Origin: Deltaproteobacteria bacterium
Lineage (GTDB): Bacteria > Desulfobacterota > Desulfobulbia > Desulfobulbales > Desulfocapsaceae
Length of the DNA stretch: 8,585 bases
Assembly (NCBI GenBank): GCA_021779275.1
Contig: JAJYAX010000046.1
Span: 1 to 8,585 of the forward strand
Direction of reading: 5' to 3'
Below are positions 6,586 through 8,585 of this stretch, in pieces. Position 1 is the stretch's first letter. Each line of letters opens with the position of its first letter. The notes under the pieces are model-generated. The model saw only the letters and a program-made list of their open reading frames with translations. It was not told where the DNA came from and did no database searches. The position numbers were made by a program, and so were the translations under genes.

Positions 6586-6954
6586 TCAGACAAGCCCCGG
6601 GTGCTGATCGATCTCCTGCTCGACCCGGTCCGGATCGGCGGCATTGTACCGGAGGATATTGTGCAGATGGAACAGGCTGTCGGGTTCGATCCCGGTGAAT
6701 TTGATGCCGATTTTTTCCTGATCCGAGCGCACGATCTCTCCGTCGACCGCAACCTTTGGGGCATCGACCGCCCCGTCCAGGGAGATGATCACCCGGCATG
6801 GGGCGCCGACGGTAAAACTTCTGGAGGAGGGGAACAGGCAACCGCCGACACTGATATTCTCAATCTGCTGAACGGTAAAAGTTGCGTCCTCGACTTGTAT
6901 CTCGGCCGCCACCCTGAAGGAAATGCGGCTGAATTTTCTTTTTTCACTGGGCAT
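6586..6954 (-). CDS. PilZ-domain protein (c-di-GMP receptor type)
   Basis: A 122-residue single-domain PilZ protein. Its N-terminus has the RxxxR c-di-GMP motif as RKFSR (R6 and R10), followed about 20 residues later by NISVGG (N33, S35, G38), the [D/N]xSxxG motif; both ligand motifs are intact. The middle is typical beta-barrel sequence (VIISLDGAV, VAVDGEIVRSD, KIGIKFTGIEPDSLFHLHNIL). PilZ domains bind cyclic di-GMP in the cytoplasm and pass the signal to motility, exopolysaccharide or other outputs; the output here is unknown. The ATG at 6952-6954 is chosen because the protein then begins MPSEKRKFSR, as such small PilZ proteins do, with a modest AGGGAA site (6961-6966) six bases upstream. 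The frame stays open further upstream through the intergenic region. It lies 76 bases after the SLOG-like gene, probably in the same transcript, and converges on the reductase gene. Confidence 0.9.
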   Translation of the reverse strand: MPSEKRKFSRISFRVAAEIQVEDATFTVQQIENISVGGCLFPSSRSFTVGAPCRVIISLDGAVDAPKVAVDGEIVRSDQEKIGIKFTGIEPDSLFHLHNILRYNAADPDRVEQEIDQHPGLV

Positions 6955-6971
6955 TGTTTTTTCCCTATTCG

Positions 6972-7006
6972 AGGGTCGCGGCACGGATTTCTCCGGGAAC
7001 GACCCT
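6972..7006 (-). other. Two-part hairpin between the SLOG-like and PilZ genes
   Basis: AGGGTCG (6972-6978) pairs with CGACCCT (7000-7006) over 7 bp. Inside it, CGGA (6984-6987) pairs with TCCG (6992-6995) around a TTTC loop. The two stems are separated by an internal loop of five and four bases. No T-run follows on the minus strand, so it is not a canonical terminator. It could be a processing or stability element in the transcript, or chance structure. It does not match a c-di-GMP riboswitch that I can recognise. Confidence 0.35.
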
Positions 7007-7030
7007 GTCTTCCTGTGATCCGGGCGTGTC

Positions 7031-7579
7031 CTATTTGTGAGGAAACGAATCGGCAAAGAGCCTTTCGATCACCTCCCGGCCGGTATCGCTCAGATAACGG
7101 GTGCCGGAACCGACGAAGGTATCGTATTCGATCTTGGGGGAGTCTTCCTTCCAGCCGTCCTTCCAGGTGAACCATTGCTTGCTCGGCTGGTCGAAGACGT
7201 GCAGCGGGCGGTTGAACATCTTGGCCAGCTCGACGGCCCAGCCGGTCCCGCCTTTTACGGAACCATCGATCTGGATGGCGCCGATGACGAAGACCTGGTG
7301 GCCGCTGTTGACCATATGAAAGATTGTCTGCAGGACCTTTCTGATCTTATCGGTCTCGTAATAGGTGCGGTTCAGCATCCTCGACGCCAGCTCCATGCTG
7401 ATATCCCCGCGCTCAAGCTCGTCCTGACTCAGGATGACGGCATTTTTGTCCCGGCTGAGCTTGTGCCCTTCAAAGGTATAGATGACTTCCTTGATATTCA
7501 TCTTCTCGGCCGCCTCGCCGAAGGTGGCCTCGGCGCCCTTCAGGCCGCCGCTGTACAGGGTGCATTTTGTATGGTCCAT
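7031..7579 (-). CDS. Uncharacterised protein with SLOG/Rossmann-like nucleotide-binding motifs
   Basis: The 182-residue protein lacks a signal peptide and membrane segments. The N-terminus MDHTKCTLYSGGLKGAEATF has the SGG-x-x-G-A-E/D pattern (residues 10-17) of SLOG-superfamily proteins (YpsA/DprA/LOG-like), whose Rossmann-type folds bind nucleotides or nucleotide-derived ligands. The second half has FVIGAIQIDGSVKGGTGWAVELAKMF (about 97-122), with a GGTG loop at 110-113, then PLHVFDQPSKQWFTW (125-139) and GSGTR (157-161). SLOG membership is an inference from these motifs and their order; no catalytic role can be assigned. Two Trp-rich stretches near 136-143 follow the FDQ motif. The ATG at 7577-7579 is preceded by AAGGAG (7589-7594) with nine bases between and lies about 47 bases after a good promoter; the longer open frame to 7660 would start inside that promoter. 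It is first in a probable two-gene transcript with PilZ. Confidence 0.72.
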   Translation of the reverse strand: MDHTKCTLYSGGLKGAEATFGEAAEKMNIKEVIYTFEGHKLSRDKNAVILSQDELERGDISMELASRMLNRTYYETDKIRKVLQTIFHMVNSGHQVFVIGAIQIDGSVKGGTGWAVELAKMFNRPLHVFDQPSKQWFTWKDGWKEDSPKIEYDTFVGSGTRYLSDTGREVIERLFADSFPHK

Positions 7580-7632
7580 TGCATATGGCTCCTTGTAGTT
7601 TGCAAAAAAATGAAAAATTAGAGATCTCTGCA

Positions 7633-7660
7633 ATTCTACCACAGTCTTTCCTAAAGGCAA
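7633..7660 (-). promoter_or_regulatory. Probable sigma70-type promoter of the SLOG-like/PilZ transcript
   Basis: On the minus strand TTGCCT (7655-7660) is followed by a 16-base spacer and TAGAAT (7633-7638), with four of six and five of six consensus matches. Transcription would start near 7626 and leave about 47 bases to the ATG at 7579. The palindrome AGAGATCTCT (7620-7629) lies on the predicted start site, a possible small operator. An A/T-rich run follows at 7604-7619. Confidence 0.5.
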
Positions 7661-7776
7661 CTCCCGACCGCATTATTTCTGCAGACAATTTTCCCAGGCG
7701 GCCTGGAGAACGGAGAAACCGATCCTGGCAAGCTGGGGAGTCAAGGAAAGGAGAGAGGGGACTTGGAAGAAGAGTT

Positions 7777-7813
7777 GAATTGCCGGCCGGCCGGGGCAGC
7801 CGGCCGGCAATTC
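7777..7813 (-). terminator. Strong GC-rich hairpin after the substrate-binding protein gene
   Basis: GAATTGCCGGCCGGC (7777-7791) and GCCGGCCGGCAATTC (7799-7813) are perfect 15-base inverted repeats around a 7-base loop. It lies 15 bases beyond the TGA of the minus-strand binding-protein gene. On that strand it is followed by the pyrimidine-rich AACTCTTCTTCC, not a clean T-run. It is best read as an intrinsic terminator or a 3'-end stabilising stem, and it separates that gene from the SLOG-like/PilZ promoter. The core repeats GCCGGC. Confidence 0.7.
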
Positions 7814-7828
7814 GGGCAGAGAGGGAAA

Positions 7829-8585
7829 TCAATGCAGAAGTTTCTGCTTTTTCATGAGCTTAATGTCATCGTCAGCAAGCAGATGATATTCGCCCTTCTT
7901 GATCACCGTCAGATACACCTTGTCGGAACCTTGATGGTTGCTGGGGTCGAAATTTATCGGATGATCCAGGCCGACATCCAGATTTTTCTGGCCTTCGGCT
8001 GTTTTTATAAAGGCCTCCCGGGTGATGGTGCTTCCCATCTTGTTCAGAATAGCGACGAGCACCCTGGCATTGATGAACCCTTCGAGGCTGACAAAATTGG
8101 GCGAATCTTCAGGGAAAGATTTTTTCAGCAGATCGTGGTATTCCTTTACGGCCGGGCTCGTGGAATTTGGCGGTGGAACAGTCTGCGTTACGATGACGCC
8201 GTCACTGTCTCTGCCTGTACCGATGAGTTTGGCGAATTCCTCCGCCCCTACAAAGGAGAGGCTGTGGAAATACGGATCAAAATTCGACCACTTGGCGGAC
8301 ATAACAAAATTTGCGGAAGGTGCATAGGTGCCTGCCATGATCACCGCCTCGGGTGCTGCCGCCCGGATCGTATTCAGGGCATCGGTAATCGCTATGGTCC
8401 CGGTCTGATAACTGCCGGTGGCAACCGGCATCGCGCCGTGTTTCTCCAGTGCAATCTGGGCCGCCTTGAGACCTGATTGGCCGTAGGGATCATCCTGGTA
8501 AAAGACGGCGAATTTCCTCAGCCCGAAATCATCCCAATATTTGGAGATAATGGCCTGGGTTTCCTGGTTGGAGGAGCACCGCACA
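7829..8585 (-). CDS. ABC transporter substrate-binding protein, LivJ/LivK type, C-terminal part
   Basis: This is the last ~251 residues of a type I periplasmic binding protein (Peripla_BP_6 family, usually about 370-400 residues). Such proteins capture branched-chain amino acids, other amino acids or related small acids outside the inner membrane and hand them to LivHMGF-type ABC permeases. The visible part starts within RCSSNQETQAII and holds FAVFYQDDPYGQSGLKAA, the second-lobe stretch EAVIMAGTYAPSANFVMSAKW, the EGFINARVLVAIL helix, and the family-typical C-terminal HPINFDPSNHQGSDKVYLTVIKKGEYHLL. The gene ends at TGA 7829-7831 after a basic tail, KKQKLLH. The GTG at 8582-8584 is an internal valine, not a start, because the signal peptide and first lobe are missing and the frame is open to the window edge. 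A strong hairpin follows the stop. The ligand cannot be told, and no permease gene is visible; it could be an orphan binding protein or last in its operon. Confidence 0.9.
   Translation of the reverse strand, partial: VRCSSNQETQAIISKYWDDFGLRKFAVFYQDDPYGQSGLKAAQIALEKHGAMPVATGSYQTGTIAITDALNTIRAAAPEAVIMAGTYAPSANFVMSAKWSNFDPYFHSLSFVGAEEFAKLIGTGRDSDGVIVTQTVPPPNSTSPAVKEYHDLLKKSFPEDSPNFVSLEGFINARVLVAILNKMGSTITREAFIKTAEGQKNLDVGLDHPINFDPSNHQGSDKVYLTVIKKGEYHLLADDDIKLMKKQKLLH

Noticed and set aside
6955..7030. c-di-GMP riboswitch upstream of the PilZ gene
   Set aside because: The 76-base gap is short, and its two-part hairpin does not show the conserved features I would expect of GEMM-type riboswitches.
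7763..8476. Plus-strand 237-codon open frame
   Set aside because: It opposes the binding-protein gene, whose residues match Peripla_BP_6 throughout, and starts at the terminator hairpin.
1..8585. tRNA, rRNA, insertion sequence, phage or defence-system genes
   Set aside because: None were seen on either strand. All convincing frames are chromosomal metabolic, envelope or signalling genes.

Overview
The window (8585 bases, moderately GC-rich) reads as ordinary bacterial chromosome. It is densely packed with single-copy genes and has no transposase, phage, plasmid or CRISPR signal. The gene set (carA, mscL, hisC, a YhdH/AcuI-type reductase, a PilZ protein, a LivJ/LivK-type binding protein and a lytic transglycosylase with a long fused N-terminus) and the protein sequences suggest a Gram-negative deltaproteobacterium, perhaps Desulfuromonadales-like (Geobacter, Pelobacter or Desulfuromonas relatives). 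This placement is inferred from protein style, not from a marker gene.

Left block, minus strand (1-954): the 5' part of carA runs off the left edge. It is preceded by a ~290-base gap with a good sigma70-type promoter overlapped by three AAATCGT direct repeats. Upstream lies a 75-residue unknown protein starting at GTG 954, with its own consensus-like promoter (TTGACA, 17-base spacer, TTTGAT).

Central block, plus strand (1252-6576): four genes in a row. The first is a 912-residue exported protein with an unknown N-terminal domain, a helical domain, a low-complexity linker holding an exact 240-base tandem repeat, and a C-terminal SLT transglycosylase domain. It is followed by mscL, hisC and a YhdH/AcuI-type reductase. 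Gaps are 58, 57 and 14 bases with no forward terminator seen, so part or all may be one transcript; hisC and the reductase are almost certainly co-transcribed. The transglycosylase and MscL both act in the cell envelope, while hisC and the reductase are metabolic.

Right block, minus strand (6586-8585): the reductase meets a PilZ (c-di-GMP receptor type) gene tail to tail with only 9 bases between stop codons. Upstream of PilZ, and probably in the same transcript, is a 182-residue protein with Rossmann/SLOG-like glycine motifs, preceded by a good promoter at 7633-7660. A strong GC-rich hairpin (15-bp perfect arms, 7777-7813) separates this pair from the 3' end of a periplasmic amino-acid-type ABC substrate-binding protein that runs off the right edge.

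I found no clear previously undescribed system. The items most worth a second look are the repeat-expanding exported transglycosylase fusion, the SLOG-like/PilZ gene pair, the phased repeats on the carA promoter, and the 75-residue orphan protein.
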